From positions 434,001-498,000 of the forward strand of contig NZ_ONZF01000002.1 in assembly GCF_900302445.1 (NCBI RefSeq): a stretch of DNA of 64,000 bases, given 5' to 3'. Positions 51,392-60,131 of the stretch are shown one piece after another. Numbering within the stretch: the first letter of the stretch is position 1; each line of letters begins with the position of its first letter. The position numbers were made by a program, and so were the translations under genes. The stretch comes from Palleronia abyssalis (GTDB lineage Bacteria; Pseudomonadota; Alphaproteobacteria; Rhodobacterales; Rhodobacteraceae). Under the pieces are notes generated by a model. That model was not told the DNA's origin and ran no database searches. It saw only the letters and a program-made list of their open reading frames with translations.

Positions 51392-52570
51392 TCAGATCCG
51401 TTCGATCGCCAGCGCGATACCCTGACCGCCGCCGATGCACATCGTGATCAGCGCCTTCGATCCACCGATGCGCTGCAGCTCGTACATTGCCTTGACGGTC
51501 AGGATCGCGCCCGTGGCCCCCACCGGATGGCCCAGCGCGATGGCGCCGCCATTGGGGTTCACCTTCGCCCCGTCAAGGCCAAGTTCGCGATTGACGGCCA
51601 ACGCCTGCGCCGCGAACGCCTCGTTTGATTCGATCACGTCGAACTGGTCGACCGTCACGCCGGTCCGATCGCACAGGGCGCGCACGGCCGGGATGGGGCC
51701 GACGCCCATGACCTCGGGGCGGACGCCCGAATGGGCATAGCCCAGAACGCGGAACATTGGCTTCAGTCCCGCCTTCTCGGCCGCGGCGCCCTTGGCCAGA
51801 ACCAGGGCAGCGGCGCCGTCGTTGATGCCGCTGGCATTTCCGGCTGTGACCGTGCCGTCCTTCTGGAACACCGGGCGCAACCCCGCCAGTTGCTCGGCCG
51901 AGGTTTGCTTGGGGTGTTCGTCCTTCTGGAACGCCACCGTGTCGCGCTTGATCCTGATCTCGACTGGCACGATCTGATCTTGAAAGCGGTCGTCGGCCAT
52001 GGCGCCGGCGGCGCGCTCCTGCGAGGTCAGCGCGAAGGCGTCCTGATCCTCGCGGCTGATCTGATGTTCCTTCGCAACGTTCTCCGCCGTCACGCCCATA
52101 TGGCCGGTTCCGAACGGGCAGTTCAGCGCGCCCAGCATCATGTCCTGGGTCGAGACGTCGCCCATCTTCTGGCCCCAGCGCAGGGCAGGCAGGATGTGGG
52201 GCGAGCGGCTCATGCATTCGGCGCCACCGGTCAGCACGAAATCGGCGTCGCCCATGGCCAACGCCTGCACCACGCTGACGATGGCCTGCGCGCCTGACCC
52301 ACACAGCCGGTTCACGTTCATCGCGGGCACCGTCTCTGGCACGCCGGCATCCATCGCGGCAACGCGGGACAGGTACATGTCGCGCGGTTCGGTGTTGATG
52401 ACATGGCCGAAGGCGACATGGCCGATCTGCCCGCCCTCGACGCCCGCCCGCTCCAGCGCGGCTTTCGAGGCGGTGGCCGCCAGATCGATCGGCGGCGTTC
52501 CGGCAAGCGATCCGCCGAAGGTGCCGATGGCGGTGCGTGCGCCACCCAGAATGACGATATCGTCCAGCAT
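51392..52570 (-). CDS. Acetyl-CoA acetyltransferase (thiolase)
   Basis: This 392-aa thiolase has nucleophile Cys90 in NVNRLCGSGAQA, His in ALGHPVGATG (near 349) and the second Cys in MCIGGGQG (near 379). It is a biosynthetic/degradative type-II family member, condensing or cleaving acetoacetyl-CoA or longer 3-ketoacyl-CoA. No phaB or beta-oxidation gene is adjacent, so its pathway is open. Confidence 0.93.
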   Translation of the reverse strand: MLDDIVILGGARTAIGTFGGSLAGTPPIDLAATASKAALERAGVEGGQIGHVAFGHVINTEPRDMYLSRVAAMDAGVPETVPAMNVNRLCGSGAQAIVSVVQALAMGDADFVLTGGAECMSRSPHILPALRWGQKMGDVSTQDMMLGALNCPFGTGHMGVTAENVAKEHQISREDQDAFALTSQERAAGAMADDRFQDQIVPVEIRIKRDTVAFQKDEHPKQTSAEQLAGLRPVFQKDGTVTAGNASGINDGAAALVLAKGAAAEKAGLKPMFRVLGYAHSGVRPEVMGVGPIPAVRALCDRTGVTVDQFDVIESNEAFAAQALAVNRELGLDGAKVNPNGGAIALGHPVGATGAILTVKAMYELQRIGGSKALITMCIGGGQGIALAIERI

Positions 52571-52746
52571 ATGGTCTCTCTCCCGTTCGTGGTGCGCGGA
52601 CCCTATCCCGCGGCGGCACCGGCGAACAAGGGACCGCGGCAGCCCCGGTCACGCGACGGGCAATGATCCGTGAAGACGGGCGGGAACCGGTTAAATTCCG
52701 GAAACAGGCGAACTAACATCGGGGTCGCTCTGTTCGGAGGGTAATC

Positions 52747-54024
52747 ATGTATCGTATCGTCACCATATTGGCCGCGCTGATCGCGGCCCCCGCCGCCGCG
52801 CAGGACTCCCCTGCTTCGGCCGATGTGCCCCAAGCCACGGTCGAGCCATTGATCACGCCGCGCGCACGACCCGAGGATTTGCCCACCGTGTCCCCCCGTC
52901 AGACCGCGTTCGAGGATTGGCTGTCGCAGTTCAGGGGCCGCGCGCTGGCCCAGGGGGTCGACCGGGCGACGGTCGATGCCGCGCTGGATGGGCTGGAATA
53001 CGACACTGGCGTCATCTCGCGCGACCGGAACCAGGCTGAGTTCAACAGCACCATCTGGGAGTATCTGGATCGCGCCGTATCCGACACCCGCGTCGAGAAC
53101 GGGCGCGCCGCGCTGGAAACCCATGCCCGGCTTCTGGACGCGATCGAGGCGCGCTACGGGGTCGAGAAGGAGGTCGTCGCGGCGATCTGGGGTCTGGAGT
53201 CGGCCTATGGAGAGTTCCGGGGCGAGACCGACATCATAGAGGCGCTGGCCACGCTGGCCTTCGATGCCCGTCGCGGGTCGTTCTTCGAGTCGCAACTGGT
53301 CGGCGCGCTGAAGATCATCCAGGCTGGCGACGTCACGCGCGAGGGCATGACCGGATCCTGGGCCGGGGCGATGGGGCACACGCAGTTCATCCCGACCTCG
53401 TACCTGGTGCACGCGGTCGATTTCACCGGCGACGGCAAGCGCGACATCTGGGGCGAGAATCCTGCCGATGCGCTAGCCTCGACCGCCGCTTATCTGGCCG
53501 GCTATGGGTGGGTGCAGGGGCAACCTTGGGGCGTGGAAGTCAGCCTGCCCGAGGATTTCGACTATCGCCTCGCCCGGCGCGGCGAGACACGGCTGCCTTC
53601 GGAATGGGCCGAACTTGGCGTTACCGGAGTGGACGGCGAAACCGTTCCCGACCATGCCGAGGCGTCCCTTTTGTTGCCTGCGGGCGCGCAGGGCGCGGCG
53701 TTCATGATCTTCCCGAATTTCGGTGTGATCGAACGCTATAACACCGCCGACGCCTATGTCATTGGCGTCGGGCATCTGTCGGATCGTCTGGCGGGCGGCG
53801 ACCCGATCCAAGCTGACTGGCCGCGTGACGACCGCGCCCTGACACAGGACGAGAAGGAAGAGCTTCAGCGCCGCCTGACCTCGGCCGGGTTCGACACGCG
53901 CGGCATCGACGGGCGGATCGGGCCGCTGACGCTCGATGCGATCCGGGCGTTCCAGCGGGCGCGGGGCATGGTCCCGGATGGGTATGTATCGCTGCGGATT
54001 CTGAACATGCTGCGTGAAAGCTGA
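52747..54024 (+). CDS. Lytic murein transglycosylase, MltB family
   Basis: This 425-aa protein has a signal peptide (residues 1-19, ending AAPAAAQ). The MltB-type catalytic domain has Glu151 in IWGLESAYGEF and MGHTQFIPTSY further on. A C-terminal PG_binding_1 module (about 365-423, with GIDGRIGPLTLDAIRAFQ) follows. There is no lipobox, unlike E. coli MltB. It cleaves glycan strands to 1,6-anhydro ends in the periplasm. GGAGGG precedes the ATG. Confidence 0.92.
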   Translation: MYRIVTILAALIAAPAAAQDSPASADVPQATVEPLITPRARPEDLPTVSPRQTAFEDWLSQFRGRALAQGVDRATVDAALDGLEYDTGVISRDRNQAEFNSTIWEYLDRAVSDTRVENGRAALETHARLLDAIEARYGVEKEVVAAIWGLESAYGEFRGETDIIEALATLAFDARRGSFFESQLVGALKIIQAGDVTREGMTGSWAGAMGHTQFIPTSYLVHAVDFTGDGKRDIWGENPADALASTAAYLAGYGWVQGQPWGVEVSLPEDFDYRLARRGETRLPSEWAELGVTGVDGETVPDHAEASLLLPAGAQGAAFMIFPNFGVIERYNTADAYVIGVGHLSDRLAGGDPIQADWPRDDRALTQDEKEELQRRLTSAGFDTRGIDGRIGPLTLDAIRAFQRARGMVPDGYVSLRILNMLRES

Positions 54025-54041
54025 CCCTATTTCAGGGTCAG
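54021..54041. terminator. Bidirectional hairpin spanning two convergent stop codons
   Basis: CTGACCCT (54021-54028) pairs perfectly with AGGGTCAG (54034-54041) around ATTTC. The mltB-like stop TGA (54022-54024) and the minus-strand DUF3047 stop (54027-54029) both lie in it. T tracts are absent, but a symmetric hairpin between convergent genes suggests 3' end formation or protection for both. Confidence 0.6.
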
Positions 54042-54668
54042 TCCGCTGATCGTGGCATCCACCGTGCTGTCGGTGTCGTCACTGTCGGACGACACCGCGA
54101 TCCCCAGAAGCTCGCTGGGGCGGGTGCCAAAGGCGTCCTGCAGGTCCTCCGTCAGATTCACGTCTACCTCCTCGGCGCCCGTACCCGTGCCCGATAATAC
54201 GATGGTCTTGCCCCGTTCGCCCAGATAGGGGCTGTCGAGCACCGTTCCCGGCGCGCTTTGGCCGCCGCGAACATAGACGAGGATGCGCACGTCGTCCTCG
54301 TTCAACAGGCTCCGCAGGGAGGCGTCCTCAAGCTCGGTCGCCGTATCGGGGTCGGAGAATACGAAGTAGAGCGCGAGGTTCCTGTCGTCGCCGCCCTTCA
54401 CCGACAGGTCCGTCGCGGGCACGCCTTCGAGCACGTCCCAGGTCCATGACGCGGTCTCGGACCCGGCAAGGTCCGGCGTGCGACGATAGACCAGCGAGAC
54501 GGAATCGTCCGACGCGACGGTCAGCGTGTCGCCCCCGAGCCCGTATTCGTTGTCAGCCTGGAACGGGAATTTCTGCGTTTGCCACTGGTCGTCGAACGCG
54601 ACTTCGGCAGCGAATGCGGGCAGGGACAGGGCCGTCAGAAGCGAGGCCAGGGGCAAGGTGCGGGTCAT
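54027..54668 (-). CDS. DUF3047 secreted protein
   Basis: This 213-aa protein has a signal peptide (MTRTLPLASLLTALSLPAFA) and a beta-rich body with VAFDDQWQTQKFP and ETASWTWDVLEG. It resembles the DUF3047 family, whose function is unknown to me. ATG 54668 follows GGAGG. Asp/Ser/Thr-rich composition near the C-terminus (SSDSDDTDSTVD) is notable and could bind cations. Confidence 0.75.
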   Translation of the reverse strand: MTRTLPLASLLTALSLPAFAAEVAFDDQWQTQKFPFQADNEYGLGGDTLTVASDDSVSLVYRRTPDLAGSETASWTWDVLEGVPATDLSVKGGDDRNLALYFVFSDPDTATELEDASLRSLLNEDDVRILVYVRGGQSAPGTVLDSPYLGERGKTIVLSGTGTGAEEVDVNLTEDLQDAFGTRPSELLGIAVSSDSDDTDSTVDATISGLTLK

Positions 54669-54720
54669 GTATCCTCCGGGAGTGTGGCGGGTCCTCGTCC
54701 CACTCACGCACGGATCGGTG

Positions 54721-55608
54721 TCAGGGGGCCGCCCCTGACGCAGACGTGATCCCCAGGGGGACGGTTGCGGCCGTCTCTCGCCCTTCCGACATGGGCCAAT
54801 CGAGGGGGATCGCAACCTCGCCACGGCCCTCTCGCAACCGCGCCAGCGCCTCCTGGTCCACATTCGCCCGCGCCCAGCCCGGTTCATCGGGGGAAAGTTC
54901 GGCTAGGATCCCGTAATCGGGGAACCCCCGGTCGGGCGGCGCGAAGATGCCCGCGCCGGACCGGTTCGTATCCAGAAAGCAGCATCCCGCCACGTCGCCC
55001 ACCGTCTGCGACAGCACGGTGACGCAGGCGCCTTCAAGCGCCCGCGCGCGGGCCGCGTTGCGCACGCGGGCTGCGCCATGGGGGGCGTCGGTGCAGGCGG
55101 GGATCAGCAGAACCTCGCAGTCCTGCGCGCGGGCCAGCAGTGGGAACTCGGCATCGTGGCAGATCAGAACGCCGATGCGGCCCAGTGCGGTGTCGAATAC
55201 CCGCAGCGGATCGCCCGGAATCAAGGCGGTGTGCGCCCGTTCGTACGGGGTCGGGATCTGCTTGTCCTGCCAAGCCACGCTGCCATCGGGTGCGATCAGC
55301 CACGCGCGGTTCACCACGCCCGCATCGGTCTCCACCGGCAGGCTGCCGGTCAGGATGTGCCGCCCGTGGCGATGTGCCAGACCGGCATGCAAATCGCGCA
55401 CACGGTCCGCGACCGCGGTCGCGTGGTCCACCCAGTCCTGCGGCGTGTCGCGGGGAGGGGGGGCGATCAGGCATCCTTCCATCCCCGCGTATTCGGGAAA
55501 CACGGCCAGGTCCGCCTTGCATCCCGCAATCCAGTCCTCGACCTTCCTGGCGTAGGACCGCCAGTCGGGGTGCCATTCCAGAGGCCATGTCGCCGATGCA
55601 ACCCTCAC
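54721..55608 (-). CDS. Nitrilase-superfamily carbon-nitrogen hydrolase
   Basis: This 295-aa amidase-like protein has the Glu-Lys-Cys triad Glu39 (AVFPEYAGME), Lys116 (AWQDKQIPTPYE) and Cys150 (VLICHDAEFP). Start GTG 55608 overlaps the GNAT stop (GTGA), so the two are coupled. GNAT-nitrilase pairs, sometimes fused, occur in several bacteria; the substrate is unknown. Confidence 0.87.
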   Translation of the reverse strand: MRVASATWPLEWHPDWRSYARKVEDWIAGCKADLAVFPEYAGMEGCLIAPPPRDTPQDWVDHATAVADRVRDLHAGLAHRHGRHILTGSLPVETDAGVVNRAWLIAPDGSVAWQDKQIPTPYERAHTALIPGDPLRVFDTALGRIGVLICHDAEFPLLARAQDCEVLLIPACTDAPHGAARVRNAARARALEGACVTVLSQTVGDVAGCCFLDTNRSGAGIFAPPDRGFPDYGILAELSPDEPGWARANVDQEALARLREGRGEVAIPLDWPMSEGRETAATVPLGITSASGAAP

Positions 55609-56189
55609 AGGTGCTTCACCCACACGCGAAGGGGTTTTTCCGTCGGGGTATCCCGGTCCAGATCGGTCCAGGTCATGTGAATGAACGCCTCCGTCCCCAC
55701 GTATCCGCGCCGCTCCCAAAAGGGGATCAACGACCGCGGGCCTTCGGGGCGCAGGGGGTGATGGTCCGGGCGTTCGACGCCGCAGAACATCGATATGGTA
55801 TACCCAAGCTCGCGCGCATGCGCCTCGCGGATGTCGAAGAAGGCGTGGCCCGCCCCTTGACCGCGATAGCCGGGCAAAAGCACCGACTCCGCGCAGTAGA
55901 ATACCGCGTCCATCGACAGGCCCAACTTATCCAGCGGTACGTCTTGAGCGTCTTCGTGACATGCAAGCGGCATGCCGGTCGCGCATCCGACCGTGTGATT
56001 GCCATCCCGTGCGGCCACGAGGATGGCCCCCGGCGTATCGCGATAGCTGCGCAGATAGTCGGCCTCTTCCCCCGGATCCCCGTCATACAGGTAGGGCCAC
56101 GCGCGAAATACCTCGGCCCGGAGGCGGGCCAGATCGTCCAGGGCCGCCCCGACCTTGGCCCCGGTCGAGGTCTCGAAAGTCAGGTTCAT
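55605..56189 (-). CDS. GNAT-family N-acetyltransferase
   Basis: This 194-aa protein has a GNAT core with the acetyl-CoA-binding loop LLPGYRGQGAGHAF (near residue 103). It is translationally coupled at both ends: its start overlaps the SnoaL-like gene stop by 4 bp and its stop overlaps the amidase start. The acceptor substrate is unknown. The three-gene set (SnoaL-like, GNAT, amidase) looks like one operon. Confidence 0.85.
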   Translation of the reverse strand: MNLTFETSTGAKVGAALDDLARLRAEVFRAWPYLYDGDPGEEADYLRSYRDTPGAILVAARDGNHTVGCATGMPLACHEDAQDVPLDKLGLSMDAVFYCAESVLLPGYRGQGAGHAFFDIREAHARELGYTISMFCGVERPDHHPLRPEGPRSLIPFWERRGYVGTEAFIHMTWTDLDRDTPTEKPLRVWVKHL

Positions 56190-56587
56190 CCCCCGACCTG
56201 CCGCAACCAGTCCTCCAGGTTGTAGTAGGTCGTCACCCGGGTGATCCGCCCGCCGCCAATGTCGAAGAACGACCCGACTGGCAGGACATAGCTCTGCCCC
56301 GTCGCTTCAGGCAGGCCATCCTGGGTTTGCAGGTACTGCCCGTGGATCATGAATTCGGCGGCCACCCGACCGCGGGGGCCCTCGAACAGCGTCAGGTCCT
56401 CCGCCCGTTCGGAATAGGCGCGGTCCATCTCGGCCAGGAACGCGCGGAAGGCATCCTTGCCGGGCCGCAATTCACCCTGATTGGGGAAATGGCTCACGTC
56501 CTGGGATACAAGCGCCAGCATTCCATCGGCATCGCCGGCGTTGAAAGCGGCAAAATATCGGCGGATCAGGTCTGTTTCATCACTCAT
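56186..56587 (-). CDS. SnoaL-like / ketosteroid-isomerase-related protein
   Basis: This 133-aa single-domain NTF2-like protein has LIRRYFAAFNAGDADGMLALV at the N-terminus and HFPNQGELRPGKDAFRAFL. It is of the group annotated as ketosteroid-isomerase-related. A catalytic role is not evident. ATG 56587 follows AAGGCGG. It is first in a tightly overlapping operon with GNAT and amidase genes, divergent from the aldolase gene. Confidence 0.8.
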   Translation of the reverse strand: MSDETDLIRRYFAAFNAGDADGMLALVSQDVSHFPNQGELRPGKDAFRAFLAEMDRAYSERAEDLTLFEGPRGRVAAEFMIHGQYLQTQDGLPEATGQSYVLPVGSFFDIGGGRITRVTTYYNLEDWLRQVGG

Positions 56588-56649
56588 ACCGCCTTTTTTC
56601 CTGGTCGAAAGAGCGCTCGCAACCCTGATATGCAAATTTCTATCCGAGG

Positions 56650-56674
56650 TTGTATATCACGTCGCGATACACAA
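56650..56674. promoter_or_regulatory. Inverted repeat in the divergent intergenic region
   Basis: TTGTATATC (56650-56658) and GATACACAA (56666-56674) form a dyad with 8 of 9 positions matched around a 7-bp spacer. It sits in the unusually AT-rich 152-bp gap between the SnoaL-like and aldolase genes. The form suits an operator for a dimeric regulator such as a GntR- or LacI-type protein. No candidate regulator is adjacent except the LuxR-type gene downstream. Confidence 0.5.
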
Positions 56675-56739
56675 TCTGACGAGCTCTGGCAGCATACCTT
56701 CGGAAGCGAGTACGTATGTGCAGCCAACAAGGGGCCATT

Positions 56740-57504
56740 ATGAAGATTCTGCGTAATTCCTTCAAAGAACGTCTGATATCGGGAAGGCACCAGCTTGGGC
56801 TGTGGAACGCCATTCCGGGGCCTGTCGTGTCCGAGTTGCTGGCGCATACCGGGTTCGACTGGATCGTCGTCGATACCGAGCATAGCCCGATCGAGGTGTC
56901 CGGTGCGCTGCCCGCCCTTCAGGCGCTGGCCACGGTGCCGGATGTCGGGGCTGTGGTCCGCCCCGCCGCGAACGACGTGGTCCTCATCAAGCGGCATCTG
57001 GACCAGGGCGCGCAGACACTTCTGATCCCCCAGGTCCAATCGGCGGAAGAGGCGAGTGCAGCCGTCAGCGCCATGCGCTATCCGCCGCGTGGCGGTCGTG
57101 GGGTGGCCGGTCTGCACCGCGCGAGCCTTTACGGCGCGATCCCCGACTACATCACGGCCGCCGAAGCCGAACTGTGCCTGATCGTACAGATCGAGACCGC
57201 CACCGCGCTCGACAGGCTCGAGGCCATCGCGACGGTCGAGGGCGTGGACGGGATCTTCATCGGTCCTTCTGACCTGAGCGCGTCGATGGGATATCCCGGC
57301 GAATTGGACCACCCCGAAGTGCGCTCGGCAATCGATGGCGCCATCGACCGGGCGAAAGCGGTCGGCGTGCCCATCGGTATCCTTGCCACGGGTCAAGATA
57401 CGGCAGCCGCCCATATCGCGCGGGGGACCTCGTTCACAGCCGTCGGCCTTGACGTCGGGATCCTGGCGAACGGGGCGCGCGCACTGCGCGCTGCCTTCAA
57501 CTGA
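56740..57504 (+). CDS. HpcH/HpaI-family aldolase
   Basis: This 254-aa class-II (metal-dependent) aldolase cleaves 2-keto-3-deoxy acids to pyruvate plus an aldehyde. Blocks are FDWIVVDTEHSP, LIPQVQSAEEA, the metal ligand Glu in QIETATALD and Asp in IFIGPSDLSASMG. It is of the HpaI/RhmA type; the exact substrate is unclear. ATG 56740 gives the conserved N-terminus NSFKERLISG. It precedes the response regulator by 11 bp. Confidence 0.9.
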   Translation: MKILRNSFKERLISGRHQLGLWNAIPGPVVSELLAHTGFDWIVVDTEHSPIEVSGALPALQALATVPDVGAVVRPAANDVVLIKRHLDQGAQTLLIPQVQSAEEASAAVSAMRYPPRGGRGVAGLHRASLYGAIPDYITAAEAELCLIVQIETATALDRLEAIATVEGVDGIFIGPSDLSASMGYPGELDHPEVRSAIDGAIDRAKAVGVPIGILATGQDTAAAHIARGTSFTAVGLDVGILANGARALRAAFN

Positions 57505-57515
57505 CGGGTCCGGCG

Positions 57516-58175
57516 ATGGCCATCCTGGACCCGGATCCGCACACGGCGATGCCCCCCATCCGGACGGCGCGCGTTCTGTTGGCCGATGACGATACGCTTC
57601 TTCGCGATTTGCTGGCCAATTTCCTGCGCGAAGAGCCCGAGTTCGACGTGACGGTGGCCGACGATCTGAATCAGACCTTGGCCCATTTGAGAGGCGGCCC
57701 CGGGTTCGGCGTCATCGTGATCGGCTACGACCTGCCCGGAAGCAGCCAGCTTGACGCCTACGACGCGATCTGCAGCGCGGCGCCCAACGCACGGATCGCC
57801 CTGCTGTTGAACGCTGCCTGGCCAGACGTCGCCTTCTGGACGAAGGCGAAGAATGTGGCGGGTTTCCTGCCCAAGACGATCACGGGTGCGAGACTGGTTC
57901 AGGCCATCAAGGCCATGGCGTCCGGGCAAAGCATCGCCGACACCGACTTTCTGAACGTGGTCGCGGAAGAGCATCCTTTGGCGTCACGCCTCAGCCGTCG
58001 CGAGATCGAGGCGCTGGCCTGCCTCGTCTGCGGCCTTTCGAACAAGCAGATCGCCCGTCGCCTTAACATCAGCGAGCCGACCGTGAAGATGCACGCCAAG
58101 TCGCTGTATCGCAAGATTGGCGCGGCGAACCGGACGCAGGCGGCCATGATCGCCCGGCAAGAGGGGCTGTTCTGA
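57516..58175 (+). CDS. LuxR/NarL-family response regulator with atypical receiver
   Basis: This 219-aa protein has an N-terminal receiver (about 17-135) with acidic pocket DDD at 24-26, probable acceptor Asp72 in VIGYDLPGS, and Lys in FLPKT. The usual Ser/Thr after beta-4 is Asn (ALLLNAAW), so switching may be altered. The C-terminal GerE helix-turn-helix (about 155-215) reads LSRREIEALACLVCGLSNKQ. A start at Met12 is also possible. No kinase is adjacent. It is convergent with choV, with 4 bp between stops. Confidence 0.87.
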   Translation: MAILDPDPHTAMPPIRTARVLLADDDTLLRDLLANFLREEPEFDVTVADDLNQTLAHLRGGPGFGVIVIGYDLPGSSQLDAYDAICSAAPNARIALLLNAAWPDVAFWTKAKNVAGFLPKTITGARLVQAIKAMASGQSIADTDFLNVVAEEHPLASRLSRREIEALACLVCGLSNKQIARRLNISEPTVKMHAKSLYRKIGAANRTQAAMIARQEGLF

Positions 58176-58179
58176 GCCC

Positions 58180-59205
58180 TCAGCCGCCGCGCGGGTCCAG
58201 AAGCCGCTTCATCAGGCCGCGTTCGGACACTTGACCGATGGTCTCTCCGTCGCGTGTGACCGAGATCGGCCCGTCCGAGGCGACGAGGGCGCGCATCGTT
58301 TCCTCGACGCTGGCGCCGTGATCGACCTTCAGATGCCCGCCCGCGCCGTCTTCCATCACGTCACGCGCGGTCAGTACGCCCAGCGGGTTCATATGGGCCA
58401 CGAACTCGGCCACGTAATCGTCCGCGGGGTTCGAGAATATCTCGGCCGGGCGCCCGCATTGCACGATCCGCCCGCCTTCCATGATTGCGATGCGGTTACC
58501 GATCTTGAACGCCTCGTCCAGATCGTGGCTGACGAAGACGATGGTTCGCTGCAACCGCTGCTGAAGCTCCAGCAACTCGTCTTGCAGTTTGCCCCGGATC
58601 AGCGGGTCGAGGGCAGAGAACGGCTCGTCCATCAGAAGGATCGGCGCGTCGGTGGCGAAGGCGCGGGCCAAGCCCACGCGCTGCTGCATCCCGCCCGACA
58701 GCTCGCCCACCTTGCGCTCGGACCAGTCGGACAGGCCGACAAGCTCCAGCTGGCGGTCCACCGCTTCGACCCGGGCCTTCTTCGACTGGCCGCCAAGCTC
58801 CAGCCCCAGCCCGACATTCTCGCGCACGGTGCGCCAGGGCAGCAGGCCGAACTGCTGGAACACCATCGACACGGTATCCAGCCGCAGACTGCGCAGCGTC
58901 TTGCGATCGGCGTGAGTGACGTCGACCATCCGGTCGCCCGACCGCACTTCGACCTTGCCGCGCGCCACGGGGTTCAACCCGTTCACGGCCCGCAGAAGCG
59001 TGGACTTGCCCGAGCCCGAAAGCCCCATCAGGACGAGGATCTCGCCCTCTTCCACGTCCACCTTGCAGTCGTGCACGCCCAGAACCTGGCCGGTCTTCTC
59101 CTGAATGGTCGGGCGGTTCTGCCCCTGATCCATCAGCGGAAGCGCGTCCTCGGGCCGGTCTCCGAACACGATCGAGACGTTGTCGATCCGAACTGCCGTA
59201 CTCAT
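58180..59205 (-). CDS. choV: Choline ABC transporter ATP-binding protein
   Basis: This 341-aa ATPase is of the ProV/OpuA type, with Walker A MGLSGSGKSTLLRA, signature LSGGMQQRVGLARA, Walker B LLMDEPFSALDP and a C-terminal CBS-like regulatory segment (about 270-340). Assigned to choline, not general osmoprotectant uptake, by the adjacent bet genes. The start overlaps the choW stop by 4 bp. Confidence 0.92.
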   Translation of the reverse strand: MSTAVRIDNVSIVFGDRPEDALPLMDQGQNRPTIQEKTGQVLGVHDCKVDVEEGEILVLMGLSGSGKSTLLRAVNGLNPVARGKVEVRSGDRMVDVTHADRKTLRSLRLDTVSMVFQQFGLLPWRTVRENVGLGLELGGQSKKARVEAVDRQLELVGLSDWSERKVGELSGGMQQRVGLARAFATDAPILLMDEPFSALDPLIRGKLQDELLELQQRLQRTIVFVSHDLDEAFKIGNRIAIMEGGRIVQCGRPAEIFSNPADDYVAEFVAHMNPLGVLTARDVMEDGAGGHLKVDHGASVEETMRALVASDGPISVTRDGETIGQVSERGLMKRLLDPRGG

Positions 59206-60056
59206 TTGCGCGTCCCCACGTTCAGCATGCGATCAAGGATGATGGCGACGACCACGATGACGAACCCGCTCTCGAACCCCAGCGCGGTGTTCACCGAATT
59301 CAGCGCCCGCACCACCGGCACGCCCAGACCGTCCGCGCCGACAAGGGCGGCGATCACAACCATCGACAGCGACAGCATGATGGTCTGGTTCAGGCCGGCC
59401 ATGATCTGCGGGAAGGCGCTTGGCATCTCGACCTTCCACAGAAGTTGGCGCGGGGTGGCGCCGAAGGCGCGCGCGGCCTCGACCAGCGCCGTGGGGGTGT
59501 TCGCGATCCCCAAATAGGTCAGGCGGATCGGCGCGGGCAACACGAAGATCACCGTGGCGATCAGACCCGGCACCATGCCGATGCCGAAGAAGACGATCGC
59601 CGGGATCAGATAGACGAAGGTCGGCAGCGTCTGCATCAGGTCCAGCACCGGGCGGATGGCGGCATACAGCTTCGGGCGGTGCGCCGCCGCGATGCCGATG
59701 GGCACCCCGATGGCCATGCAGACGATGCAGGCGGACAGGACCAGCGTCAGGCTTTCGGTCGTTTCCTCCCAATAGTCCTGGTTGAGGATGAACAGGAACC
59801 CCAAGCCGACGAACAGGCAGACCTTCCAGTTCTTCTGCAGCGCCCATGTCAGCGCCACGAAGGCCGCGATGATCAGAAGCGCCCACCAATCTTCCGCGCC
59901 CACGGGACCCTGAAGCACCAGCAGGATCGCGTCGATCAGCACCTCCAGCACGTCCGATAGCCAGTCCAGCAGGAATTGCAGGTTGTCGTTGATCCAGTCG
60001 AACGCCGTTTCGGCGATGTCGCCCACCGGCAGCTTGTTGTTCGTCAGCCAGTCCAT
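59202..60056 (-). CDS. choW: Choline ABC transporter permease
   Basis: This 284-aa permease is of the ProW type, with about seven membrane segments and the EAA coupling loop LVEAARAFGATPRQLLWKVEMP. The N-terminus carries a soluble-looking segment (WLTNNKLPVGDIAETAFDW) typical of ChoW/ProW. It follows choX after a 75-bp gap that holds a terminator-like hairpin, so its level is probably lower than ChoX. Confidence 0.92.
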   Translation of the reverse strand: MDWLTNNKLPVGDIAETAFDWINDNLQFLLDWLSDVLEVLIDAILLVLQGPVGAEDWWALLIIAAFVALTWALQKNWKVCLFVGLGFLFILNQDYWEETTESLTLVLSACIVCMAIGVPIGIAAAHRPKLYAAIRPVLDLMQTLPTFVYLIPAIVFFGIGMVPGLIATVIFVLPAPIRLTYLGIANTPTALVEAARAFGATPRQLLWKVEMPSAFPQIMAGLNQTIMLSLSMVVIAALVGADGLGVPVVRALNSVNTALGFESGFVIVVVAIILDRMLNVGTRK

Positions 60057-60070
60057 CCGGTCCCCTCGCT

Positions 60071-60109
60071 TTCAAGAAAACGGCCCCGCCCGATCGGTGG
60101 GCAGGGCCG
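60071..60109 (-). terminator. Intercistronic attenuator hairpin choX-choW
   Basis: On the minus strand CGGCCCTGCCC pairs with GGGCGGGGCCG (one U-G wobble) around ACCGATC and is followed by TTTTCTT. It lies between choX and choW, so it probably acts as a partial terminator that raises the ratio of binding protein to permease. Confidence 0.7.
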
Positions 60110-60131
60110 CGATGTCGCGCCCGGGGGCGGC

